In this document: piece after piece, positions 37,692-50,610 of the stretch | Layout of the letters: each line of letters begins with the position of its first letter | Numbering within the stretch: position 1 is the first letter of the stretch | Assembly (NCBI GenBank): GCA_022749755.1 | Contig: CM040443.1 | Location: forward strand, 6,673,191 to 6,737,190 | Direction of reading: 5' to 3' | DNA: 64,000 nucleotides | Origin: Azadirachta indica | Taxonomy: Eukaryota; Streptophyta; Magnoliopsida; Sapindales; Meliaceae | Notes under the pieces: generated by a model | What the model saw: the letters and a program-made list of their open reading frames with translations, nothing else | What the model was told of the DNA's origin: nothing | Databases searched by the model: none | Translations under genes and position numbers: made by a program

Positions 37692-39579
37692 GGGGTTTTA
37701 ACACATACCTCCCCTAAGATTTAACCTTTTAACACGTAAAGAGAAACTTTGAAGAAATACACACTTACCTCCCCTAAAGACATCTATTGCCATCCAAAAT
37801 TGCATAAAAGACATATATGCCCTTCAGTTGCCATTTTTAAAATAAAGACAATAAAAAACAACAAATCAAAAATTAGTTTTAGTTGAGATTTGTAGAGATC
37901 ACTATATATTAACATCTAATAAATAATAGAGTGATTTAAAAATAATGAGAAGTAAACCTTAATAACATCAAAGTAATGTATAAACTTGAAACGACATATT
38001 AGTCAGTCAAGTAATGCATCGTAATTTTTAGCATGAATTCTGAAAAAAAAATGTGAAAAATATTCAGAAGAATAAGTATTATACAATAATAAATTAATCT
38101 GCCAACTATAAGTAATATTTCAGTAACATTAAAGTGATTTCCTAACATCTGAAAAATGAAAGAAAATTTTAGAATTCATATGTATAAAATCTTAACATTG
38201 ATTAATTTATTAAATTTTAATATGAAATACAATAGCTTTCAATTACTTTTATAATGTAAGTCAAATGCAATTGATATTGGCACACTATATAGATAATAAA
38301 TTATATTAATAGCCAATTCATTGATAAACATCACTGGTAATTATATTTTAAATAAGTACTCAGTATATGAATCTTATAAAAAGAATACAAATGAAAACTA
38401 TATAACACAAATATTCTTAAACATTAAACATAACCTCAAAATATGCTTGTTATGTTTCAAAACTAAATACACAAGAGCTTTGCATCCAAGTTCAGCATAC
38501 TTACTTCATAAATATTTGTATGTATAATAAGAAAATAGATAACTAAAAATCAGTTTATGCAAAAGATGTTAACAGAAAGTAAACAAAAAAACAAAATAAC
38601 CATATACAATGTCCAACCTTTTGTTTGTGATGGATAATAATACCAGTTTAAGTAAAACAAATTACTTAAAAGGTAAAGAAAGAAAAGGCAAAATTTTACA
38701 CAATTCAAAATTTTTCATATGTAAAAGATTACACTCAGCATTCCATTAATACTAGTAGAATTTTTCAAAATGTTTGAAAATAAAAAAAAGTAAAATAGAT
38801 TTCTCTCCAACTTTTCTTCTTAATCAATTTTTGATACATACACAAACACTCTGAACCCATAAACATACCTGTCCAACACAATAACCCTTTCCATCTCAGA
38901 TACAACATAAATTAGTTATTATTCGGTTTTGTTATGAATATCCACATAATTATGAACACCAACAACATATACAAGTAAAAAAATTAGTACACACATGAAA
39001 CAATTGAGTAGTTTGTTTACTTGGTTGAATCAATAGAATCCTTTGGTTGAATAAGTTCTCAAGCTTGATTACAGTTCTTTAGAGATCTAAAATGACACCA
39101 TTTAATTCAAATCTGATTATAAATTTTTGAAAACTCAAAATGGCACCATTCAGCTCAAACTGATTCAAGCATTAATTTTCTCTCATTGAATATATACTTA
39201 CATAAGCAAGTAATGGCATGAAAAAATAGCTCCAAGTTGCCTCTGTAACTTGACCCTTACATCTATCTTGCAAGAAAGATAACTAATTTGATAGAAATTA
39301 ACTTGAAGATCAGACATTGCGTGCGTATTTTGATTCGAAAGTTTTAGGTACATGAATGTTTTCAAAGATAAGATAACTCATCTACTAATGATTTCTCACT
39401 TGCAAAGTTAAACCAAATACTAAAAACGAAAGTAATTATTTATTTACCATAATACCCCTCAAACTAATGGTTTATTAACGATAATGGATGTCTTTAGGGG
39501 AGGTAAGTGTGTATATCTCTAAAGTTTTTCTTTAGGTGTTAAAAGACCAAACCTTAGGGGAGGTATGTGTTAAAAGCCC
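37692..39579. mobile_element. Non-autonomous TIR DNA transposon, MULE-like, 1.9 kb
   Basis: The two ends are inverted copies over about 90 bp: 37692-37785 matches the reverse complement of 39485-39579. Each terminal repeat carries two related units. The outer unit, ACACATACCTCCCCTAAG, is at 37701-37718 and in reverse at 39553-39570. The inner unit, ACACTTACCTCCCCTAAAG, is at 37761-37779 and in reverse at 39492-39510. Both flanks carry ATAATAATAA immediately next to the element, which fits a 10-bp target-site duplication, although the AAT-rich flank makes shorter readings possible. The interior is AT-rich with no transposase-like frame. Long terminal repeats and a duplication near 9-10 bp suggest the Mutator-like group. 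Confidence 0.75.
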
Positions 39580-41219
39580 ATAATAATAATAAAAAAAATC
39601 TTTAACGTATGTATATTGATTTTTTTTTTTAAGTAACAAAAATATATAAATAAATAAATAAAATCTAAGGAGGAGGCTCGTTAGCTAGCCAGCTTCGTAT
39701 GGTACTAACGAATAATGATTGCTTCTGTTGGGACTTGTCTCCTTCACGAGGTGCACCTGTCCCCGCATCCCCACAAACCTCCAACCTTTACCCGAAACCA
39801 CCCCCACCCCCCACCCCAAACTCATCTCACATGGATTCCTATCATTGGTCCACGTCATCTCTGCTTTACCATGACACCTCACTTTCACCAATCACAATTT
39901 ATTTTTTTTAAAAAAAAAAAAAGCTCTCCATCAATTCCCACGCCAACTTCACGTGATCCCTCTTTAATCACGCGCTCCCTCCCCTACTAATTGGCTTATC
40001 CCACCACACTGAATTGAATTGCATTGGATTTGGACTGGACCGCTCACGTGATATGATCCCATCCCATCCCGATCCCACAAAGGTCCCCGCCCTCTCCGCG
40101 CGTGTGATTGATATAATTCTCATAAATTAAATTAAAACAATTTAAATTGGAACCTCTTCTCATAATTGTTGCTTGGTACTGTACTGTGTTCGTACGTACG
40201 CCCAAGTACCTACGAATACCGCATACGGTACAATACAATACAGTATGCACGAGGATCAATGTCATCCCATCAGATTCAGTCCTTTCATTTCAATTGAATT
40301 TTGAATTCTTCTCATCAATTAAAAGCAACGGCATGCAATCTGTATCTGACATCATAGCCTGGAACTGAACGGAATTCAAATACCAATAAAGCCCCTTGAT
40401 TTAGAGGGCGTAATTAGGGGTAATAGTGTAAGTTAGTGGCAGTTTTATTTGGCAAGATTCGCGCAAAGATCTTCTGAGTGGAGCTCTTAAATCTGGCCGC
40501 TAGTTTTTTCCCGTTTCTCTTCATTTCCTTTTTGCGGGTTCCTACAGCTGCAGTATTCTCAGTCTGTGCAGCTACTGCTGCTGCCTGCTGCTGCTGCTGC
40601 TGCTGTAACTTAAATTCACAATGACAATTCACGCACCCCCACACAAGCATACATACATACATACATACACACATGTAACAGACATACACGTATCCCTCGC
40701 TCGCGTGTAAAGCTAAAATCTAATCATCTGTCAAACAGGTTGGAATTGGATTGTCTTAAAGAGTTTTAGGGTGGGTACGTAATTAGGTTGTCTGGTTCGT
40801 CGACAACCATACATTTTCCGTTCTCCATACATGCATGCCACGTATATGTATTATATAATAAATAATAAGGAAATAGAAAAAAAAAAAAGAAAGTAAAACC
40901 AAACCTTTTTAATAATAATAGTAAGAAAATTGGAGGGTAAGTTTTAATGATGAGTATTAATAATGGAAAAAATTAAAAAAAATATTAATTATTGTTGTCC
41001 TGGTGAAAACTGAAATTAATGTGAAGGAGGTGGTTGTAGGTTTATTTCATGTCGTCACTTTCTTCCTTAGGTCTCGAGAGATATTCATGTTTCACCCATC
41101 TCTTATCTCGTGTCGTCTCGTCCTCCTCCCTCTTCTTCTATCTAATTAAATTAATTTCTCTCTGTCTGGACTTCACGGGGATGTGCGTGAGATATATATA
41201 TATATATATGTATATGTAT

Positions 41220-41252
<33 letters not shown>

Positions 41253-41403
41253 AAAAAAGAAAAGCTTATTACACAACACAACAATGATTAGAGTGTTTTT
41301 GCTTGGTTTTCAATAATTGCAAGCATTCTAAAAGTATGAGAAATGTTTTTTCATATAATATAACCATCTTCTTCTTTTTATTTGTTTATTTAAAGAAAAA
41401 CAA

Positions 41404-41458
<55 letters not shown>

Positions 41459-42963
41459 TCAACAGGTATCTGTGACACACACTGCTAGTGCTAGCAGCTC
41501 AGAAAATAAAACTTTTCAAATCTTACATAAAAGAAAGAAAATCATTATTATATAAATAAACAAAAAGGCATCATCAGCATCAGGCTTCCTTGTTCACCTC
41601 AATTATTGCGGTGACCCCAAAAGCTAGACATCTGTTCTTGTCCCACTCTATCCTGTCTTTCCCTATGTTCTGTTCTCTTTTGTTTCTCCTTCTTCACTCG
41701 ATGATCCATGAAGATGAAAGGGAGGGACCATCACAAAATCCAAATCCCGACCTTTAATTTCCTCCATCACCACCAGAAAATCTATTCTGATTAAGATTAA
41801 ATTACCAAACCACAACGCCAGCTCGTTTTTAGTTTGTTTTTACAGTAGAGTAGTGATATGATTAAGCCTTAAACCATGGTAACCCCTATGAATTTTGAAT
41901 TATACCGCCAGCTAAGCTAAGCTAAGCCACCCATGTTTTAATTAAAACATTGTATTGTATTGTCTTGTCTTGTCTTATGACTAATTAAAGCCAAAGCCCA
42001 AGCAAAAGCAAAACGCATTCCGAAGGCGCACGTAATTAAAAACTGTAAAAGTAATTCTTGGTCTTGGATAACCAAAAAGTTGAACGGCAAAGATCTATTG
42101 GATTTGACATATGCCTGCCCTCAGGTTCAGGCTCGGGCTCAGCAATCAGCATTCATTCAAAATATACATAAATAATGTTAAAAGAGAAAACAGCCACCAT
42201 CCATTTGGTCAAATCTTTCTTTCTCTCTCTTTCCTCAAATTCAATTGTCCCTTTTTTTTTTTCCTTTCTTTTCTTTTCTTTTCTTTTCTTTTTGCATAAT
42301 AATCCCGTTGATTTCCAACGGACGCGCTGTTCAAACTTTTAAAACGTTACCTCTCAATTACTCTGATGCCAATCACATTTTGCAACGTGACCCTTTTCCT
42401 GTTCAAGTAAAGAGTGTCTGTTGGTTGGTTGGTGGGTTGGTTGGTTGGTGGATCAGCAGATCCATTATTTTAATCATGTTCATTAGTTTATATGTGTCAT
42501 ATCTATATATATATATATATATATGTAATGTATAATGATTATGAGCCACTAGATCAAATCTTTATTGATTTATTGCACATGTAGAACGGCAGGGCTTTAG
42601 CCGTGCTAAGATTATTCATAGAAAATTATGCAACAGTATGATTTATTGTTGTGTGACGTGATCACATCCATGTACATAAATTTCAATTAAACATTAAATA
42701 AATAAATTATGTCTACTTAATTAACGCTCAACAATAAATTAGTCAATACATACGTTATCTCGAGTATTTGTAAATTAACATTCGCCGGTCCCACTCATTA
42801 ATAATCGTGCGTAACATAAGCAATTGATTGCCAATATTATTTTCATTATGATTGATAATATGTGTTCATGATTATAAATGATGAATATGAAGCACAAGTT
42901 GAATTAATGTTTACCGACGCTAGAAGCAATATATTATCAATTTGCGAATTAATGAATATATTG

Positions 42964-43001
<38 letters not shown>

Positions 43002-43645
43002 AATATAAGATAACTGATGACATGTGTTTATAATCATATACATCATTGAATTACGATATATACACACCAATAATTACACTTTCCACCATTATCGCGAGAA
43101 TTATGAATTTTTCACCCATAATATAAGAAAATTCACCGTTCGTTCGAGAATTAATTTCATTTCCAACAAAGACTAGAATTAAAAGGCACGTGTTGTTCAA
43201 CTTTTACTAGGAATTCAGCCGCCGGCTTGACTGCTCTTCGATAATTTTCGAGGTAGAGAAAATATTGCGTGCATATTTTATAAATAGGTCAATTAAGTAC
43301 GTATTCCGATTAATTATTACTTGCATACATACATATAACCAATGTAATTAATATTTCATGATAATTGTGGGCTGCGGCCTAAAACTGACTAAATAAATGT
43401 TTTTCATTTGTTGGGTTGACAAGAATAATAGGAAGAAATTCGATTGATTTTTGGAAATTGATGATCTCTAAACCTTGACTACACGAGAAACGTGAATGAA
43501 AATGGCATTTTTAATGATACAAAGAAAGCTACAAATTAAAATTTTCAAGTAAAAGTAAAACTAACTTTTACCAAAAAAAAGATTTATGATTACGAGAAAG
43601 AAATGAAAAATGTACCTTTTTATTAATTTTATTTATGAATATCAA
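39580..43645. other. AT-rich intergenic spacer with simple repeats
   Basis: No gene was recognised. The stretch 39670-40120 has a higher GC content, with CACGTG-type cores (about 39951 and 40045) and C-rich tracts. Further repeats are a CTG run (about 40575-40604), an AT run followed by a GA run (about 41190-41242), an AAT run of about 50 bases (41405-41457), a TTTTC run (about 42264-42290), a TTGG run (about 42420-42450), and joined CA and TA runs (about 42963-43000). A minus-strand frame through the CTG run has poly-Gln and was rejected as a gene. Confidence 0.55.
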
Positions 43646-44777
43646 ATTATTATCAAATTCTTCTCCTCAAGTTTAAAATTTCATTAATTTAATAGAAAGT
43701 TTAGAGAATATATCAAAAATTTTCCTTTAACCGTTATTCAATTAACACCAAATGATACATTTCCTAAAATACTCTTGATTTTTAAGTTTCATGTTAATTA
43801 ATTATAAAAAAATAAATAGTTTCAAAAATTTAGTCCACTATTCTTATAAGTCTCAATTTATTATAAAATAATAATTATACTCCTATATAATAATAATTAT
43901 TTAAGAAAAAATAATTAATAATATTATTTTAAAAATTTATCAGTTATTTATTAAAGACTTATTTTATTAATATATTATTAAAATAATATTATTACTTATT
44001 TAATTAACAAAATTTACATAAATATATTATATTTTATCCTAATACAATTATTTAAGGAAATAACTAATAAATCTTTAAAATTTAATAAAATAGGATATAT
44101 TAATGTAAAGTTTTATTTAATTCTATCGCATATATTGATAATATAAATATTTATTATGTATTATAAATTTATGCATTTTTATTTTTATTTTTCATTTTCA
44201 TTGATATTTATATTTTAAATATGCATACGTATATTTTATTTAAATTACAATATAGCCATAAATATTTATTATAAAAATATTGTAAAATAAGTAAAATTTG
44301 TAAATCTAAAATATTAATATTTTTATTTTTGTTGAATTTCTAATAATTAAAAATTTGTAATTTATTTTTATTTAATTTCTTACAAATAATTACAATACAA
44401 TTATTTTTATTATTAAAATAATTATATTATTATTTTACATAAATACATTATATTTTGTCAAATTTTAAAAATTATTAGTTATTTTTTAAATAACAATAAT
44501 TATTATATAGGAGTATAATTTTTATTTCATAATAATTTGAGACTTATATGAATATTTTTTAAACTATTAAGATTTATAAGGATATTAGACCAAACTTTTG
44601 AAATTAAAAGAGCTTTTACAATTAATTAAGTAGATGAAACTTAAGCATTAAGGGTATTTAATTAAATACGTTATTTAAAGTTAGTTGACTAACAGTAAAA
44701 GAAAAATTTTTAATACATTCTCTGAATTTTTATCTAACTAATATAATTTCAAACTTAAGATGAGAAAATTGGTAATA
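43646..44777. mobile_element. AT-rich foldback (long inverted-repeat) element, 1.1 kb
   Basis: The left arm (about 43646-43910) and the right arm (about 44487-44777) are diverged inverted copies of each other. Shared landmarks are CTCAAGTTTAAAATT against the reverse complement of AATTTCAAACTTAAGATGAG, a shared GAGAATRTAT block, and ATTATACTCCTATATAATAA at the inner edge. The centre is extremely AT-rich and has no coding capacity. The arms make up about half of the element, as in foldback or MULE-derived elements. No clear target-site duplication was found, so the outer borders are approximate. Confidence 0.65.
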
Positions 44778-45220
44778 AGCTAATGAATATAATATGTTAA
44801 TATTCTTCTCTTAACAAATCTTGAATATCAAAGCAAAGCACGAAGCAAGTTGGCGTTGGGTTGTTGGCTTCTCCTTTTTTCCACAAAGCAGGCGCAATTC
44901 CATCATGAAAATTTACATGGACGTGTTATTCACGCGTTTTCAACGGGAGTGGGATTAGTGCGCCCCTACCAGAAATCTTCAAGAAAGTTTTACCCTCCCT
45001 CCCCTCCTATAGAATTAGGGTTTCACGTGTGTTTGTCAACCCTGGGGTTTGTCGGTCAAACCATTTTCTTTACAATATTATTAGATTTATCAAAACAAAA
45101 TTTCAACAAGTATGATAAATAACAAAGTTAGATTAGAAAAAAAAAAAAAAAGTAAATTTTCTGTTTGGGTCTGCGGTTTTTTTATTTTAATAAATTGATA
45201 ATGATTTTGGATTAGAATCC

Positions 45221-45230
45221 CTATAAAGAC
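45221..45230 (+). promoter_or_regulatory. Candidate TATA box of the HAT14-like gene
   Basis: CTATAAAGAC lies about 145 bases before the start codon. It is followed by a transcribed-looking CT-rich leader with a CTCTCT run (about 45305-45325), a common arrangement in plant promoters. No transcript data are available to confirm it. Confidence 0.45.
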
Positions 45231-45369
45231 ACTTTCCACTTTCTAGTTTCTAGTTTCATTCAATCCAAAGAAAAAAGAAAACAACTATAGCCCATTAACC
45301 CGCCTCTCTCTCTCTCTCTCTCTCGCTGTCACCTCTCTCTCTTCCTTCTATGCGACTGCAAGCCAGGAT

Positions 45370-46991
45370 ATGATGGAGCTTGGTTTAAGTTTGGGAGATA
45401 CCCCAAAGCCATTTGGTTTCATGGAGAAGTCTCATGAGGTTAGCAGCAACAAAGGGTTAGGGTTTTGCATGGGGTTATCAATCGGTCAAAGTGTTGCAGA
45501 AGAGGTAGTAGATGTTCGTGAAAGACAAGAAGAAGAAGATGAAGAAGAAGATGATCGTGACGAAGAAAAACAAACGTCAGCAGCAAATACAGATGAAGCA
45601 AACAAAACGAGTGTTGTGGATTGTGAGAAAAGATCTTCTTCTGTAGATCCACCTATTCAGCTTGATCTCTTACCAAATACTCCTGTTCCTCGTAACCAAC
45701 TGGCTTCTTTTCTGCCCTTTCCATGGACTTCTGATAACGGTAAACATTCATAGACTCAAATTAAACCGTTTCATTTGTTTTCTGTGGTGTTTTTATTCAT
45801 TATATATAACTATTTATATATATTTGGTTGATTATATATGTAGGGAGTTCAGAGGCGGGTTCTTCAGGGCAAATGGTAAGAGGGTTTGATGTGAACAAAT
45901 TCCCTCTTGCGGAAGAACCTGAAGATGGAGCTGCGTTGTCTTCTTCACCTAATAACAGCGCAGCGTCGTCGTTTCAGATGGATTTTTGTATCTACAGTTC
46001 CGGAGGGAACAAGAAAGACATTGAAAGTGGTGGTATGGGGAATGAGATTGAGGCTGAAAGAGCTTCCTCAAGAGTTAGTGACGAAGATGAAAATGGTTGT
46101 ACCCGAAAAAAACTCAGACTTTCTAAAGAACAGTCTGCTTTTCTCGAAGAAAGCTTCAAAGAACACAACACTCTTAATCCCGTGAGTGTATATATATATA
46201 TATATGTATGTATATATATATATATATAGGATTTACAGGAAAGAGAATAAAAGTCTTCGCCTTTTTTGTAATATTTAATTTGTTCATGATCATTCTTGAG
46301 TTCATTTAATTGTTTGTTGATGATGTAGAAACAAAAACTTGCATTAGCAAAACAGCTTAATCTCCGTCCGCGCCAAGTAGAAGTTTGGTTTCAGAACAGA
46401 AGAGCAAGGTGTGCTATACTATTTATTACGTATTATTTATTTGTCTATCTATAATCTATCGATCTCTGTCTTACTATCTTAATAGATCTCAGAATTAATC
46501 CGGAATATAATTTTGATCAGTTTGCAGTTGTATGTATGGATAGGACCGAATAAATAATTTAATGATGACGATTCTTATTGTTTTGGTAATAATTAATTGG
46601 TATTGCCAGGACTAAGTTGAAGCAAACAGAAGTGGATTGTGAATATTTGAAGAGATGCTGTGAAACATTGACTGAAGAGAATCGAAGACTTCACAAGGAG
46701 CTTCAAGAATTAAGGGCTTTGAAAACTTCAAATCCATTTTACATGCAATTACCGGCAACCACACTGACTATGTGTCCATCTTGTGAGCGAGTGGCCACCA
46801 CCACAAATAGTAATGCTTGTGGCAGCGGAGCTGCAACAACAACCACCAATATTTCTGACCCAACTTCTACGACAACCGGGTTCTCTCTCAGCAGACCCAG
46901 GTTCTTTCCTTTTTCTCAGAACCAAAATCAACAGACCACAAGTAGTAGTTCAAGAGATCAGATAGGAAAACATGTGGAGAAAAGTAGTTAA
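45370..46991 (+). CDS. HAT14: Homeodomain-leucine zipper class II transcription factor, HAT14-like
   Basis: This is a nuclear DNA-binding regulator. Four exons (45370-45739, 45844-46181, 46329-46408 and 46610-46991) give 389 residues. The N-terminus has the EAR-type repression motif [13 protein letters not shown] long Glu/Asp run follows (about residues 50-75), then [15 protein letters not shown]. The homeodomain (about 209-264) runs from [19 protein letters not shown] to the recognition helix [12 protein letters not shown]. The leucine zipper follows directly ([20 protein letters not shown]). CPSCE (about residue 318), the class II redox motif, follows. The exon 3/4 join falls inside the homeodomain at RRAR/TKL, as usual in the family. 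SSSVDPP and [20 protein letters not shown] favour HAT14 over HAT22 or HAT9. The protein is longer than Arabidopsis HAT14, mainly in acidic and Thr-rich low-complexity parts. Confidence 0.94.
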
Positions 46992-48163
46992 AAGTTTCTT
47001 CTGTCGCGTTGGTGGTGGACGTGGTGGGGGTGGGGGTTCTGCTTCTGCAATCTGCAGGGATATATCCCAAGTCTTTTAATTTGGTGTGGTGTTGGTGTTG
47101 GTTCTGCTGCACATACGCCAAAAAAAAAAAAAAAAAAAAAAAAAAAAGGAGGATCGGTGATGGGAATTTAGTCAATGTTTTGTGATCTCTTTCTGGATTT
47201 TGTGGTGATAGAATCAGAAAGAGAGACATCCAACAACAGCTTTAGGTTTAGGGATTAAATACCTATCTACTAGCAGTAATTAAAGCACTAGCTCTTTAAT
47301 TGATTAATTACGCAGGTATTAGATAGAATCCAAGGAGAAGAACGAGTAATGTAATTCTTTTTTTATTTTTTTTGGTTTTTTTGGGCTTTTAATTCCATGT
47401 TTTGATATATGTTTAGGAAAGAGATTATTAATTAAAATGCTTATAAAAATTAATTAATTAATTAATTAATTATTAATTAAATGTAAGTTGTTGATGTTAA
47501 TTGTTAATTAAAGCACTAGCTCTTTCGCAATTTGCAGTAGAGGAATGGTCCCAAATCCCAATTATTATGACTTATGAGCACAAAAAATAAACATACGTGA
47601 GAGAGAGCAAAGTACAATATTTTTTCAACTGATCATTAACTATATCTTCTTAATTTATTAGATATTGATCTCGATATGAATATCGATCTTATATATATTA
47701 ATATTATTTACTACATAACGTACTATTTACTGTCTGTCTGTGATCTGTCCGTCTTATCTATATATTCTCCGTACATTCAGACATATATATATATATATAT
47801 ATATATATAAATCTTTGATTTGCATTGCATTCGCATGGCACGTGAGTTCTAACAACACAAGATAATTAAGATGTTCATTGTATTATGTAAAGTAAACCTA
47901 TGCTAAGCTGCTAAGCTTGTCTTAAAATTATTGCTGTCTTCGTGTCTCAGATCAACATTTGTCATCTTTGCTAGATTCTTAATTAATTAAAATATATTAT
48001 TTAGGTTGGGGTGCTCTTGGCATGACTTCTATTTAAATATTAAAGTTGGTTTATGCAAAGCAATTAATGCAAATTAGCAAATTAAAGACATGAAAATGGT
48101 TGGCTCTCCATGGTGTGTGAGGGCAGAAAAATTTTATTGGATATATAAACCAACACATGCATG

Positions 48164-48194
<31 letters not shown>

Positions 48195-48415
48195 GGGGTA
48201 ATGGTGTAATTAATGTATAAATACTAATGAAGAAGATAAAGATGAAGAAGAAGATGAAAGTGAGTGATTGAAGAAAGAAAAAGGATTAAAAATGGAACCG
48301 ACCATCCCATGGACCCCATGTGAAATGAAAATCCTCATTGGGAATAATGATATAGAAAAGGGACGTGAGCACACACAAGGACCTTAATCACACAATTAAT
48401 GGAAAGCTCAACTAC

Positions 48416-48458
<43 letters not shown>

Positions 48459-49072
48459 GTTATTATTATATGTCATCCAATGATTTGGTGGCTATGTTTA
48501 GTGTCTGTGCATGTCTGTCCCACTGCTGATATCATTTCATATCATATCATATCATATCATATCCTATCCATCTCATCTCATCTCATCTCATCTCATCAAC
48601 TTTTGTTTATTTTATTTTATTTTATAATTCAAGGCCTGCTCCCCTCCGTTCCTATGGCTATGCCCGCCTGCCCCATTGAAACAAAATCATATATCGTCTA
48701 TCAAGAAAGAAAGAAAGAGATTATGTATTAATAATTTTAATTATATACATATACATATATATATATATATTAAGTGTGTAAGAGCTAGCAAGCAGCATCC
48801 ATCTGCTAGCTTTCTGAGTCTGACCGCCACAACTCACTGTTATTATTACTTTTTTCCTTTTTGTTGATTATTTATTGATTAATTAACTTTCAAAGATTGT
48901 GATAAAGGACTCCGTTAATTGAATTTGAATTTCAATATTTGATGTGTCACAACTCACAGCATATAATTTCTTTTTCTTGATTTAATTTTGAATATTTGGG
49001 TAATTAATATATATACATATATATATATATATATATTGATGGTACTGGAGAAGATTTCCTAGTTAAACAAAC

Positions 49073-49107
<35 letters not shown>

Positions 49108-50562
49108 ACGTAATTAATTAAATTTAATTAAGTTGGGGGAGGGTGGGAGGTATTTGCCCACTTTTTTTCAACCAATATATATATAAAAGACTTGAGTGAG
49201 AGACTGATTGATAGTTGAAGATATTAATGATAGAAAACAGAACAAGCACACTCTTTCTTAATCAATTATGATGTAATGAATGAATGACCAATTTCGTTGA
49301 TTAATATATATATATATATGTATATATAGATATATGTATAACTGTGCAAACAGAAGAAACAAGAAGTAGGACTTGGTCAAGTGGACCCGATCGTGTTCCT
49401 CATGGACATGGACCACTTGAGTTCCTTTCATGTGATTTTTAGCTTTATGTATCGCCCACCCTTTCATTCCGATTTATTCAAATTTTAAATAATTTTATCT
49501 AATATATAATATATCTATTTTGTTGTGGAATGTGTATAATTGAAATCGGAGGAAAAAAAAAGAAAAAACGAAAGGTATGACACGTGTATTGGGCCACGAA
49601 ACGGCAGGGCTGGGTGACATGCTCTATACATAAGTAAAAGAAATATAGAAAATAAAATTTGAAAAGTAATGCTTTTGGAGATTGATTGATTGATTGTTTT
49701 TCCTTTAATTTGCTAGGCGTTGAAACTTTGAAATAAACAATTCTTGTTGACTTTACGCACCTTTCAAACACAACACACACATCCATACATGATCCACCCC
49801 TTCATTCTTATCCGTTGAATTTCTCAATATATATTATTTAATATTGTTAAATAAACAATTGAATGAAATGATTAATGTAAGAATGTTACAGAATGGGCAG
49901 CCCCATACATAACATAAGAGACAAAAATATTATCATATTAATAATTAATTAGAGATAAACAAACGGTAGTAGTTGCATTCATATGCATCATGCATCATAC
50001 GTATATATGATCAGTCTTATAATTAAAATTAATTAAATTAAAAGTGATGAAAGGATGGAATTTTGTTGTGCTTTCGATTTGGATGGATGGATGGATGGAT
50101 GGATGAATGGTTATGCTTGGTGTGACATCAGTGCTATGCGCCAACTTTGACTCCTTTCCCTAGTTAGAATAGAAATAACTATATATTATATATTATTCCT
50201 TTCGCCCCAGAGAAATGAAAAACACAACTACATTATATGTAATATTATTATCGAATCTATCTTTATTATTATTATATTATATTTGCTAGTCCAAATTAGA
50301 GTCCACTAAATCTTTAAACCTTTTGATTGACTTGTTTATTTGGTTAATTAAGCTAGCTAACTAGTTCAAGATTTGAATGAAAAGCAAGTTTCGGGAAAAT
50401 CCCACTTGATATATATATATATATATATATGTAGATATGTTCACATGCTATTGCTGAGTTTGTTGATTCATCCAACACAATACAATCATCTAATTGGTTT
50501 TGTCTTAATTTCCCATCCACATAATTGTCTAAACAGTCTACTTTTTGACTTGAATAATAATA

Positions 50563-50610
<48 letters not shown>

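Noticed and set aside
40414..40689. Minus-strand frame with poly-Gln and a basic C-terminus
   Set aside because: The poly-Gln comes from a CTG run and the N-terminal part from a TACA/CATA repeat. The basic segment (about 40 residues) has no family match I recognise, so it is not called as a gene.
44850..45122. 90-residue plus-strand frame upstream of the HAT14-like gene
   Set aside because: It lies in the promoter region, has no conserved motif, and ends in AT-rich sequence.
45440..45652. Minus-strand Leu/His-rich frame
   Set aside because: Antisense shadow of the Glu/Asp-rich coding stretch of the HAT14-like gene.
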